Below, piece after piece: positions 45,837-54,783 of a stretch of 64,000 nt of DNA. A program made the translations under genes and the position numbers. Position 1 is the first letter of the stretch; the number at the start of each line of letters is the position of its first letter. Source of the stretch: Actinomycetota bacterium (GTDB taxonomy: Bacteria > Actinomycetota > Actinomycetes > S36-B12 > FW305-bin1); NCBI GenBank assembly GCA_004297305.1, contig SCTR01000009.1, positions 230,591-294,590 on the forward strand, given 5' to 3'. The notes under the pieces are model-generated. The model was not told the DNA's origin. It saw only the letters and a list, made by a program, of their open reading frames with translations, and did not search any database.

Positions 45837-46535
45837 GTGCACATTCCCGACGGGCTGATCGACGCGCCGGTGTCGGTCGCCGCGGGGGCGGTCGCGGTGT
45901 GCGGCGTGGCGTGGTGCCTGCGCGGCGCCCGCCGGGAACTCGATGAGACCACCGCGCCGCTGGCCGGATTGGTCGCCGTGTTCGTCTTCGCCGTGCAGTT
46001 GCTCAACTTCCCGGTGGCAGCCGGCACCAGCGGACATCTGCTCGGCGGCGCGCTGGCTGCCGTGCTGGTTGGTCCGTACGCCGGGGCGTTATGCGTGACG
46101 GTGGTCCTCAGCGTGCAGGCACTGGTCTTCGCCGACGGCGGCCTGAGCGCGCTCGGGCTCAACGTCGTGAACATGGCGTTGGTGACCACCGCGGTCGGCT
46201 GGCTGGTCTTCCGCGGGCTGCGGGCGATATTGCCGCTGTCCCGGCCGTCCATCGTCGCGGCCTCGGCCGTGGCGGCCCTGCTGTCGGTGCCGGCCGCGGC
46301 GGCGATGTTCACCGTCGAGTACTGGCTGGGCGGTACGGCGACCTTCAGCGTCGGACAGGTGCTGGCCGCGATGGTCGGCGTCCACGTGCTCATCGGTATC
46401 GGCGAAGCGGTGATCACCGGGTTGACCGTGGGCGCGGTGCTGAGTGTGCGGCCTGATCTGGTGTACGGCGCCCGCCCGCTGCTGGCCGCCCGCCGGGGGA
46501 CGCCGCAGCCGGCCACCGCCGGGAGCCAGGCGTGA
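45837..46535 (+). CDS. nikM: ECF nickel/cobalt transporter substrate component NikM/CbiM
   Basis: 232-residue membrane S-component. The N-terminus Met-His-Ile-Pro-Asp-Gly is decisive: in NikM/CbiM the N-terminal amine and His2 bind the metal. That selects GTG 45837 over the ATG four codons earlier. Six to seven helices follow, with FPVAAGTSGHLLGG, where the family places another metal ligand. The Nur-like box upstream favours nickel over cobalt. It overlaps nikN by 4 bp. Confidence 0.9.
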   Translation: MHIPDGLIDAPVSVAAGAVAVCGVAWCLRGARRELDETTAPLAGLVAVFVFAVQLLNFPVAAGTSGHLLGGALAAVLVGPYAGALCVTVVLSVQALVFADGGLSALGLNVVNMALVTTAVGWLVFRGLRAILPLSRPSIVAASAVAALLSVPAAAAMFTVEYWLGGTATFSVGQVLAAMVGVHVLIGIGEAVITGLTVGAVLSVRPDLVYGARPLLAARRGTPQPATAGSQA

Positions 46536-46873
46536 TGCGGTCGCGCCCCGTCGTGTGGCTTGTCGCCGGCGGCCTCGTGATCTGCTTGCTGCTGGCCGGT
46601 TTCGTCAGTTTCTATGCCAGCGCCGCTCCGGACGGATTGGAGCGGGTTGCTGCCGATCACGGGTTGCTCGACCATGCCGCGGACTCCGCGGTCGCCGGTT
46701 CCCCGCTGGCCGACTACGGGGTGGCGGGCGTCAGCGACGAGCGCGTCTCGGTCGGCTTGGCCGGCGTCGCCGGCGTCGCCATCACCGCGGCGGCCGGGTT
46801 CGGCCTGTTCGGGCTGCTGTCGTACCGCCGTAAGCCGGCGACCGGTCAGCCGCCGGCCGGCACCGCGGCCTGA
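46532..46873 (+). CDS. nikN: NikN/CbiN-like component (PDGLE domain)
   Basis: 113 residues with two membrane helices around an extracytoplasmic loop containing APDGLERVA, the PDGLE signature of NikN-type partners of the M component. GTG overlaps the nikM stop; the ATG one codon on is an alternative. nikQ follows after 2 nt. Confidence 0.88.
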   Translation: MMRSRPVVWLVAGGLVICLLLAGFVSFYASAAPDGLERVAADHGLLDHAADSAVAGSPLADYGVAGVSDERVSVGLAGVAGVAITAAAGFGLFGLLSYRRKPATGQPPAGTAA

Positions 46874-46875
46874 CC

Positions 46876-47651
46876 ATGGGAGCCGGCCACGGCCACGGCG
46901 TCGCCGAAGGCCTCTACCTTCCCGGCTCGTCGCTCGTCCACCGGCTCCCCGCCCACCTCAAGCTCGTCGCCGTTCTCGCCTTCGTGCTGGTCGTGGTCTG
47001 TACGCCGCCGACCCGGGTGCCGGCGTTCGCGGCGTACCTGGCCCTGCTGGTCGCCGTGGCCCTGCTGGCCCGGGTCCCGCTGCCCACGGTCGCGGCCCGC
47101 TCGTTGATCGAGTTGCCGTTCGTCCTGTTCGCTGTGCTGATGCCGCTGCTGGGGCCGGACCCCCGCGTCGACGTCCTGGGGCTGTCGTTGTCCCAGAACG
47201 GATTGCAGTCGGCCTGGGGCATCATCGCCAAGGGCACGCTGGGCGTGTTCGCCTCGGTCCTGCTGGCCGCGACGACGCCCGCGCGTGACCTGATCGCCGG
47301 CCTGGAGCGGTTGCGCGTCCCGACGCTGCTGGTGCAGATCGCGTCGTTCATGCTCCGGTACTCCGTGGTCGTGGTGGAGCAGAGCCGCCGGATGGCCGTC
47401 GCCCGTGCCTCCCGTGGGTTTGCCGCGCGCGGACCGCGCGCCTGGCCGGTGCTGGCCCGCGCCGCCGGGACGTTGTTCATCCGGTCGTACGAACGAGGGG
47501 AACGAGTCCATCTGGCGATGCTCAGCCGCGGGTACGACGGGACCATGCCGCTCGGCGGCGCGGTCGTGGTGCGCCCGATCGACTGGCTGGCAGTGCTGGT
47601 CCTGCCGCTGCTGGCCGCCGCGGTCCTGCTGGCCACGGCGATGATGTGGCG

Positions 47652-47655
<4 letters not shown>
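46876..47655 (+). CDS. nikQ: ECF transporter transmembrane protein NikQ/CbiQ
   Basis: 259-residue T-component. An early HGHGVAEGLY stretch and five or so helices lead to the coupling motifs ARASRGF and SRGYDG (Ala/Ser-Arg-Gly), which contact the ATPase. ATG start; ATGA overlap with the ATPase gene. Confidence 0.92.
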
Positions 47656-48509
<854 letters not shown>

Positions 48510-48563
48510 GCTGCGGCGACCGACCCGCCCCGCGGGTCCTCGACGTATCCGGAGGTCCCGTAG

Positions 48564-48833
48564 GTGGCCAAGGAGTCCAGCCCGCCGGCCGGCCGCGGCA
48601 TCGCCGAGATCGAGGCGGAGATCGCCGACGCCCGCGCCAGCCTCGCCGGCAACCTGGCCGCGCTGCGACAGCAGGCGGCGCCGAAGGCCGTCGCGCAGCG
48701 GCAGTACGCGAAGGCGCGGGGATTCTTCGTCGACGAGTACGGCGGCGTCCGGCCCGAACGGATCGCCGGCATCGTGGTCGCGCTCGCCGCAGTGATCGTG
48801 GTGCGCCGGCTGATCCGTTCCCGTCGTGGCTGA
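48564..48833 (+). CDS. DUF3618 membrane protein
   Basis: 89 residues from GTG, with ggagg a few bases before. RGIAEIEAEIADARASLAGNLAALRQQAAPK is the DUF3618 helix, followed by one C-terminal membrane helix. Function unknown. It overlaps the GroES-like gene by 8 bp, a pairing seen in other actinobacteria. Confidence 0.88.
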   Translation: MAKESSPPAGRGIAEIEAEIADARASLAGNLAALRQQAAPKAVAQRQYAKARGFFVDEYGGVRPERIAGIVVALAAVIVVRRLIRSRRG

Positions 48834-49203
48834 CGGTGGCATGACCGGCACCGCCCCCGACGTCCCCGACACCACACCACGAGCCGACGGCTCGGTCCCG
48901 ATCGTGCTCACCCACGACCGGCTGTTGGTCAGCGTCGCTGACAGTGCGGGCGAGCGGCAGTCCAGTGGCGGCATCCTCATCCCGGCAACCGCCCAGGTGG
49001 CACGTCGACTCAGCTGGGCGCGGGTCGTCGCCCACGGTCCCAGCGTCCGTATGGTCCAGGTCGGCGACCGGGTGCTGTTCGAGCCGCAGGACCGGGCGAA
49101 CGTCGAGCTGCAGGGCATCGAGTACGTCCTGCTCCGCGAACGCGATGTGCATGCGGTGGCCGCGTCGCGAGTCAGCGACGCCGGGACCGGTCTCTACCTC
49201 TGA
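48826..49203 (+). CDS. GroES-like (Cpn10 fold) protein
   Basis: 125 residues. After a ~25-residue polar head, VLTHDRLLVSVADSAGERQSSGGILIPATAQ..RLSWARVVAHGPSVRMVQVGDRVLFEPQDRANVELQGIEYVLLRERDVHAV follows the GroES beta-barrel, including the mobile-loop position (SGGILIP). No groEL is adjacent and the usual end differs, so it is a divergent solitary copy. GTG 48826 overlaps the DUF3618 stop; ATG 48841 is an alternative. Confidence 0.82.
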   Translation: MADGGMTGTAPDVPDTTPRADGSVPIVLTHDRLLVSVADSAGERQSSGGILIPATAQVARRLSWARVVAHGPSVRMVQVGDRVLFEPQDRANVELQGIEYVLLRERDVHAVAASRVSDAGTGLYL

Positions 49204-49209
49204 CGCGCC

Positions 49210-50592
49210 GTGGCCGCTGCCGGGTGGTCGAGGTCGTGGTGGCCGCGCGGCATCCGCGCCCGCTCGGTGACGGCGGCAGTCGCTGTCGTCGCGGTCGCCC
49301 TGGTCGTGGCCGGCGCCGCCCTGCTGTTGCTGCTGCGGTGGTCCCTGGTGGGCGAGGTCGATGCCGCGGTGGCGCAGCGCAGCCGGGACCTCGCCGCCGA
49401 GATCGCCGTCGAGCCGGCCGACGACCCCGGCCTGATGCCCTCACAGAACGCCGACGTCATTGCGCTGCAGGTGCAGTCCCTCGACGGACAGTTGCTGGCG
49501 GCCAACGGTTTGCTCAGCGACGGGCCGTTGCCGGTGAGTTCCCGGCCAGCACCGGGCACCAGCGTGCACGTCGACATCGCGGTACCCGCGGCCGGCGGCG
49601 AGACCTACCGGGCAGTGGCGACCGGCGCGCAGACCGCCCGCGGACCGGTCGTCGTCGTTGCGGCGCAGTCACTGGCCGGCGTCCACCACACCCTGAGCGT
49701 CGTCGCGGCGTTGCTGGTCGCCGCGACCCCGGTCCTGCTCGGCGCTGTCGGGTGGGCGACGTACGTCGCGGTCGGTCGTTCGCTGCACGCGGTGGAGGCC
49801 ATCCGGCGGGGCGTGGCGCGTATCGAGTCGACCGACCTGCACCAGCGGGTCCCGGTGCCGGCGACCGGTGACGAGATTGCGCGGCTGGCCACGACCATGA
49901 ACGGCATGCTGGCCCGGCTGGAGGAGTCGAGCCGGGCGCAACGGCAGTTCGTCGCCGACGCCGGCCACGAACTGCGCAGCCCGCTGGCCTCGTTGGTCGC
50001 AGCGATCGAAGTCGCTGAGTACCAACAGGAACAGGGCTCGCCGGCGTGGGCCGAGACCGCGCCGGTGCTGCGTGACGAGGTGGCCCGGTTGAGCCGTTTC
50101 GTCGACGACCTGTTGGTGCTGGCCAAGGCCGACGAACACCAGCTCACGCTGCACCTGCGCGACGTCGACCTGGACCACGTGGTCGAGATCGAGGCGGCCC
50201 GGGTGCGGGCGACCACGACGCTGCGGGTCACCGGCAGCATCGAGGCGGTCCGGGTCACCGCCGATCCGGGCCGGATCGCCCAGGTCGTCCGCAACCTCGT
50301 CGACAACGCGATCCGGCATGCCGAATCCGGCGTCGCCCTCTCGGTCAGCACCGCCGCCCATCAGGCGGTGGTCACGGTGGACGACGACGGCCCCGGCGTC
50401 GCCGAGGCCGAGCGGGAGCGGATCCTGGAGCGCTTCGTGCGGCTGGACGAGCATCGGGGCCGGGACTCGGGGGGATCCGGCCTGGGGCTGTCGATCGCCC
50501 AGGAGATCGCGATCGCGCACGGCGGCTCGATCCGCGTGGCCGAGAGCCCCTCCGGCGGGGCCCGCGTCGAACTGATCCTGCCCCGCGACTGA
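49210..50592 (+). CDS. Sensor histidine kinase
   Basis: 460-residue membrane kinase. Helices at about 20-42 and 160-188 flank an extracytoplasmic sensor domain. HAMP (about 188-242) leads to the H-box FVADAGHELRSPLAS with His253, then NLVDNAIRH (N-box), DDDGPGV (G1) and GGSGLGLSIA (G2). GTG start. The response regulator at 50651-51328 points toward it, an unusual convergent pair. Confidence 0.92.
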   Translation: MAAAGWSRSWWPRGIRARSVTAAVAVVAVALVVAGAALLLLLRWSLVGEVDAAVAQRSRDLAAEIAVEPADDPGLMPSQNADVIALQVQSLDGQLLAANGLLSDGPLPVSSRPAPGTSVHVDIAVPAAGGETYRAVATGAQTARGPVVVVAAQSLAGVHHTLSVVAALLVAATPVLLGAVGWATYVAVGRSLHAVEAIRRGVARIESTDLHQRVPVPATGDEIARLATTMNGMLARLEESSRAQRQFVADAGHELRSPLASLVAAIEVAEYQQEQGSPAWAETAPVLRDEVARLSRFVDDLLVLAKADEHQLTLHLRDVDLDHVVEIEAARVRATTTLRVTGSIEAVRVTADPGRIAQVVRNLVDNAIRHAESGVALSVSTAAHQAVVTVDDDGPGVAEAERERILERFVRLDEHRGRDSGGSGLGLSIAQEIAIAHGGSIRVAESPSGGARVELILPRD

Positions 50593-50650
50593 ACCCGCTG
50601 GTGATAGCGACCGGTGGGACGAAGGTACGGCGGGGACGGCGTACCGACCC

Positions 50651-51328
50651 TCAGCCGCCGTCCTCGGCCAGCCGGTAGCCGGCGCCGCGCACGGTGCACA
50701 GCGCGTGGCGGTCGAACGGGTCGTCGAGTTTGCGCCGCAGGTAGCCGACGTACACCTCGACGACGTTGAGCGGGCCGCGGAACCCGGGATCCCAGACGTG
50801 CTCGACGATCTCGCTCTTGCTGACCACTCGGCCCTTATTGCGCAGGAAGAACTCCAGCAGATGGAACTCGCGAGGGGTCAGTTCCACCCGCTTGCCGCTG
50901 CGGGTGACCCGACGGCTCAACGGATCCAGGGTCAGGTCACCGGCGGCGAGCACCGCGGGCCGTTCGGGCGTCCCGCGGCGCAACAGCGCTCGCAGCCGGG
51001 CCGTGAGCACGACGAAGCTGAACGGCTTGGTCAGGTAGTCGTCGGCGCCGAGGTCCAGCGCGTCGGCCTGCTCGTGGTCGCCGTCCTTGGCCGTCAGCAT
51101 GAGTACCGGCGTCCAGACCTGGCGGGCACGCAACTGCTCCAGCACCCGATAGCCGTTCAGCTGCGGCAACATCAGGTCCAGCACGATCACGTCGTACTGC
51201 TGCTCGGTGGCCGCCCACAGTCCCTCGACGCCGTCGTGGACGATGTCGACGGTGAATCCCTCGGCTGTCAGCCCGCGCCGGATCGTGTCGGCGAGCCGAA
51301 CCTCGTCGTCGACCACCAGCACCCGCAC
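50651..51328 (-). CDS. OmpR/PhoB-type response regulator
   Basis: 225 residues from GTG, with ggagg 4 nt upstream. Receiver domain: DD near 7-8, phospho-acceptor Asp51 in VLDLMLPQLNG, Lys101 in DDYLTKPF. C-terminal winged helix: LTPREFHLLEFFLRNKGRVVSKSEIVEHVWD and YVGYLRRKLDD. It is probably the partner of the convergent kinase 58 nt away. Confidence 0.94.
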   Translation of the reverse strand: MRVLVVDDEVRLADTIRRGLTAEGFTVDIVHDGVEGLWAATEQQYDVIVLDLMLPQLNGYRVLEQLRARQVWTPVLMLTAKDGDHEQADALDLGADDYLTKPFSFVVLTARLRALLRRGTPERPAVLAAGDLTLDPLSRRVTRSGKRVELTPREFHLLEFFLRNKGRVVSKSEIVEHVWDPGFRGPLNVVEVYVGYLRRKLDDPFDRHALCTVRGAGYRLAEDGG

Positions 51329-51622
51329 TGTTCCTCCAGCCTCGCCCGTCCCGGTCGGCCTTGCCCGTCCCGGTCGGCAGGTCACGCCGGTACGTCAGCC
51401 GGGGCTGCACGGCGGCGCTCCACCGGGCAGTGCCGCCGGGCACGGAACCCACGCCCGTACTGCCGTGGACGGAGGCCGCGCCGGTCGCATTGTGCCGGGC
51501 CGTGCTGAGAACCCCCTGAAGCGCCGCCGACTGCGACCGGTCGGCCGCCTGCCGCTGCCCGCTCGCGCCCCCTGGCCGCGCGGCCCCTAGCATCGCGACC
51601 CGAGTGTCGTGGAGGTGAGAGC

Positions 51623-52723
51623 GTGGCGCGCAGGACGCTGGTGATCGGTGGGACCGGGCCGACCGGCCGCTGGGTCGTCGAGGGTCTGCTCGACAGCGGC
51701 GACGCGGTCACGATCCTGCATGGTGGGCAGCACGAGGTGGACTTCAGCCGGCCGGTCGAACACCTTCACGCCGACGTCCATTTCGTCGAAACTCTGACCG
51801 CCGCGCTGGCCGGTCGCGACTTCGACGTCGTCGTCGCGATGTACGGCCGCACCCGGTTGCTCGCCGAGGTCCTCGCCGGCCGGACCGCGCGGCTGGTCGC
51901 GATCGGCGGTAGCGCCTACTCCCGCGACGAAACCCGGCACGGGCCGTTGGGCGCGCCCGCCGTGCTCGACGAGCACGCCCCGATGGTCGACGATCCGAAC
52001 GGACCCCGGTTGCAGCACAAGGTCTGGCTGACCGAGCAGGCGTTGCTCGGCGCGCACGCCGCCGGCGCCTTCGCGGTGACGGTGCTGCGGTATCCACCGG
52101 TGGTCTACGGACCCGGCGCGCTCGCCCCACGGGACTGGAGCGTGGTACGCCGGATCCTCGACGGCCGGGCCAGGATCCTGGTCGCCCACGGCGGGACGAC
52201 GGTGCGCAGCCGGGTCTACGCGGCGAACGCGGCGCGCGCTGTGCTGCTCGCCGTGGCCGAGCCGTCGGCAGCAGGCCAGATCTACAACGTGGCCGACGAC
52301 GAGCAGCACAGCGAGGGTCAGCTCATCCAGTACGTCGCCGGCCTGCTCGGCCGGCAGGTCGAGCTGGTCGGTGTCCCCGGTGAGATCGCGACCAAGGTGT
52401 ACCGCCACGTCGACAGCTCGCACCAGACCCGGCTGCTGGATACCGGCAAGATCCGCCGGGAACTGGGGTACTCCGACGCGGTCGCCGTGCCAGCGGCGCT
52501 CGCCGCGACCGTGGAATGGTTGCAGCGCAACCCCTTGCCGCCGGGCGGTGAGGCCGAGCAACAGCTGGGCGACCCGTTCGACTACGCGCTGGAGGACCGC
52601 ATCGCCCAGGAGTACGGCGAGGTGCTGGCCCGGACCAGCACGCTGGAGTCGGTCCCGGGCGTCGCCGGGCACATGTACCGCCACCCCACCCGACCCGGGG
52701 AGGGTTGGCGCAGCCCGTCGTGA
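51623..52723 (+). CDS. NAD-dependent epimerase/reductase-like protein
   Basis: 366 residues from GTG with ggaggtgag upstream. VIGGTGPTGRWVVEGLL is the Rossmann GxxGxxG; VTVLRYPPVVYGPG and YNVADDEQ are extended-SDR blocks. The catalytic YxxxK is replaced by QHKVWLTEQ (Lys without Tyr), so classical epimerase chemistry is doubtful. Substrate unknown. Flanks: 294 nt to the response regulator and a convergent small gene. Confidence 0.75.
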   Translation: MARRTLVIGGTGPTGRWVVEGLLDSGDAVTILHGGQHEVDFSRPVEHLHADVHFVETLTAALAGRDFDVVVAMYGRTRLLAEVLAGRTARLVAIGGSAYSRDETRHGPLGAPAVLDEHAPMVDDPNGPRLQHKVWLTEQALLGAHAAGAFAVTVLRYPPVVYGPGALAPRDWSVVRRILDGRARILVAHGGTTVRSRVYAANAARAVLLAVAEPSAAGQIYNVADDEQHSEGQLIQYVAGLLGRQVELVGVPGEIATKVYRHVDSSHQTRLLDTGKIRRELGYSDAVAVPAALAATVEWLQRNPLPPGGEAEQQLGDPFDYALEDRIAQEYGEVLARTSTLESVPGVAGHMYRHPTRPGEGWRSPS

Positions 52724-52753
52724 CCGGCGTCCCCGTCGCGGCCGGGCGCGAGA

Positions 52754-53041
52754 TCAGCCCTCCAGGGCCCGCTCTGCGGCGACAGCGCGGATGTGCTTGA
52801 CGTACGCCTCGATGCCCAAGTCGTTGAGGTCGGCGGCGACATGCAGGGCGGCGAGCATCTCCTCGTCCAGCGAGCCGGCCGCTGGTTGGGTCGCCTCGAC
52901 CCGCATCCCGGCCTCGTCGGACGGGCGCATCGAGATCTCGGTGAAGCCCCGCAGGCTCAGCTTCTTCACGGTGTCGGCGAGGACGTCGGGATCGGTGATC
53001 CGATCGACCGTGAAGTTCATCCGCATGATGTGAGTAGGCAT
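52754..53041 (-). CDS. Small protein of unknown function
   Basis: 95 residues; start set by aaggaggt 9 nt upstream of the ATG (MPTHIMRMNFTVDRITDPD). Soluble alpha/beta pattern, no motif I recognise. It is 44 nt after the DoxX-like gene on the same strand, so the two probably share a transcript. Confidence 0.7.
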   Translation of the reverse strand: MPTHIMRMNFTVDRITDPDVLADTVKKLSLRGFTEISMRPSDEAGMRVEATQPAAGSLDEEMLAALHVAADLNDLGIEAYVKHIRAVAAERALEG

Positions 53042-53085
53042 GTGCGAGACCTCCTTGGTACTGCGTGTGGACCCGAACGTCTCGG

Positions 53086-53592
53086 TCAGCTGGTCACCCG
53101 CGGTGGCCGCCAGAAGACCGCCAGGAGTGCCAGCGCGCCGAGGAGGCCACCGCCGGCGGCGACGGCCAGCCCGACCCAGCCGTCCAGCGCCGTATCGATG
53201 CCGATGGCATGGTCGAGCGAGAGCCGGCCGGGTCCCAGTGCTCCCAGTGCCGACGCGACGACGGCCAGGGTCAGGACGTACTCCCAGCCTTCCTTGACGA
53301 TGAAGAACCCGCGACCGCGGTGGTACGCCAGGCCCGCTACCGCCATCACGCCGACGACGCCGGCGGCCGCGACGCTGGTGATGAGGCCCAACAGCAACAA
53401 CACGCCGCCGACGATCTCGGTGATCACGCTCATCCAGGCCTGGCCGAGCGGCTGGCGCAGGCCGATGCTCCCGAACCACCGAGCAGTGCCGCTGATCTTG
53501 CCGCCACGGGCGAGGTGGTTCCAGCCGTGGGCGATCATGACGACCCCGATGATCGCCCGGATGAGCACCGCGGCGATGTCGATCTCGATCAA
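53086..53592 (-). CDS. DoxX-family membrane protein
   Basis: 168 residues from TTG, with ggagg 8 nt upstream. Four to five helices with GVVMIAHGWNHLARGGKISGTARWFGSIG and LGQAWMSVITEIVGGVLLLLGLI, the DoxX pattern. Members act in quinone-linked or redox stress complexes; role here unknown. The following small gene is likely co-transcribed. Confidence 0.83.
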   Translation of the reverse strand: MIEIDIAAVLIRAIIGVVMIAHGWNHLARGGKISGTARWFGSIGLRQPLGQAWMSVITEIVGGVLLLLGLITSVAAAGVVGVMAVAGLAYHRGRGFFIVKEGWEYVLTLAVVASALGALGPGRLSLDHAIGIDTALDGWVGLAVAAGGGLLGALALLAVFWRPPRVTS

Positions 53593-54003
53593 GGTCGTGC
53601 CTCCAGGAATGGGCCGATTCTGCGGTGATCGTAGCGATACGGCGGCGATCCGACCCGGCGGCAACGCGGCGCCGGGCTCCGCTGCCAGTGCCGCCGGTGG
53701 CGCGCCTCGCCGCGGCGGCCGGCGCGGCTTTCGCTGAGACCGACGCTCAGGTGCGCGGCGTAGGGTCGGCTCGTCTCCGGATGAGACGACGCCCCCGTCC
53801 GGCCTTCGGGCTGGACGGGGGCTGCTTCGTCACTGCGTCAGGCGGTTGCTACGGCCGCACTCCCGGGGCTGTTTCGTCGGTGGCTGCGGCCCGGTCCTGT
53901 GCCGAGCTGCCGGTTTCCGTCGCCGAGCTTCGGCGGACCGGTTTGGAACCGGCACGGGCCGGAGATCACCGGGAGCGGACGGGGCCTTCTGGGAGGAGAC
54001 GTC
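53593..54003. promoter_or_regulatory. Divergent region doxX / GPGG protein
   Basis: 411 nt without a supported gene. It contains two adjacent hairpins: a small one at about 53771-53790 and a strong one at 53791-53822. Confidence 0.5.
53791..53822. terminator. 14-bp hairpin with TTCG loop
   Basis: gcccccgtccggcc pairs with ggctggacgggggc (one G-T pair) around TTCG, an extra-stable tetraloop. Being between divergent genes it is not an ordinary gene terminator, unless a short RNA ends here. Confidence 0.55.
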
Positions 54004-54153
54004 GTGGCCGGCATTCTGTGGGTGATCGCGGTTGTCCTGGTGATCGCGGGCATTGTCACGTTGGTCCGAGGCCAGGTCATCCTCGGCATTGTGTTGATCG
54101 TCGCCGGCCTGCTCGTCGGCCCGGGGGGCGTCAGCATCTTCAGCAATCGCTGA
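54004..54153 (+). CDS. GPGG-motif small membrane protein
   Basis: 49 residues from GTG with gggaggag upstream. Two helices (AGILWVIAVVLVIAGIVTLV and VILGIVLIVAGLLV) and the ending GPGGVSIFSNR match a family of very small actinobacterial membrane proteins with a GPGG motif. Function unknown. Confidence 0.8.
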   Translation: MAGILWVIAVVLVIAGIVTLVRGQVILGIVLIVAGLLVGPGGVSIFSNR

Positions 54154-54225
54154 CGGGCAATCGCGAGCGCGAAGGTGAGGGGCCGGAGTTCGGGTCCTTG
54201 TCTGGCGGTGCGGCGGAAACGACTC

Positions 54226-54255
54226 AGCGCTTCCGCCTGGACAGACGGAAGCGCT
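54226..54255. terminator. Terminator between GPGG gene and tRNA-Lys
   Basis: Perfect 10-bp stem agcgcttccg/cggaagcgct with a 10-nt loop, lying between converging transcripts; it can serve both. Confidence 0.75.
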
Positions 54256-54263
54256 GGTCACGA

Positions 54264-54339
54264 TGGTGCGCCGCCAGGGACTCGAACCCCGAACCCGCGG
54301 ATTAAGAGTCCGCTGCTCTGCCAGTTGAGCTAGCGGCGC
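54264..54339 (-). tRNA. tRNA-Lys (CUU)
   Basis: Minus-strand 73-nt cloverleaf plus encoded CCA. Acceptor gcgccgc/gcggcgc; anticodon arm gcgga-ctcttaa-tccgc gives anticodon CUU; T-arm ggttcgagtcc is standard. Confidence 0.95.
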
Positions 54340-54502
54340 GAGCCCGCCGAGGGTAGCACCGCGCGCCGCTGGCCTCCCACTCCAGCAGCTCCCGCGACCC
54401 CGGTCCACGCGGATCGACCAGGTCCATGAGCAGCGTGAGCGGTACGCCCTGACGCAGCAGGGTCAACGCCAGGGACGGCGCTGTCCCACGGTTCCCTGTC
54501 AT
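54302..54502 (-). CDS. Small actinobacterial protein overlapping tRNA-Lys
   Basis: 66 residues. The ATG at 54502 has aaggag 8 nt upstream. The core PSLALTLLRQGVPLTLLMDLVDPRGPGSRELLEWE resembles short conserved actinobacterial proteins with the LLRxGVPLTLLxDLxxP pattern. The frame has no stop before the tRNA gene; it reads 38 nt into it and ends at TAA made by the anticodon loop, so the last residues (SSTGRAADS) are tRNA sequence. Function unknown. Confidence 0.65.
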   Translation of the reverse strand: MTGNRGTAPSLALTLLRQGVPLTLLMDLVDPRGPGSRELLEWEASGARCYPRRARAASSTGRAADS

Positions 54503-54783
54503 GTGCTGGCTCCTTCCGCCGGTACCGATGCCATCGGTCGGCCGCTGCCGGCGATGGTGACCCGAACGAGTGGTGCCGCCACGCAGCCACGCCCTGGCTG
54601 CCGGACGGTTCACCCTTCCGGCGCAACAGATCACGTCCGCGCCGTGTCGCTGAGCCGACAACTGGCCTTGACGATCGTCGGCTGCGTCGTCGGGCAGGGG
54701 AAACGTCGCCGTCACGCGGCCATGGGACAGTGCACCGGCGTACCGGTGTCCGGGTCCGGTCGGCGAGGTGAGGAGGCGCTGGG

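Noticed and set aside
53771..53822. A second 6C RNA
   Set aside because: Two hairpins are adjacent, but the loops do not expose runs of six cytosines.
54503..54715. Upstream extension of the small gene next to tRNA-Lys
   Set aside because: The strong ribosome site lies directly before 54502, and the extension is Arg-rich shadow sequence.
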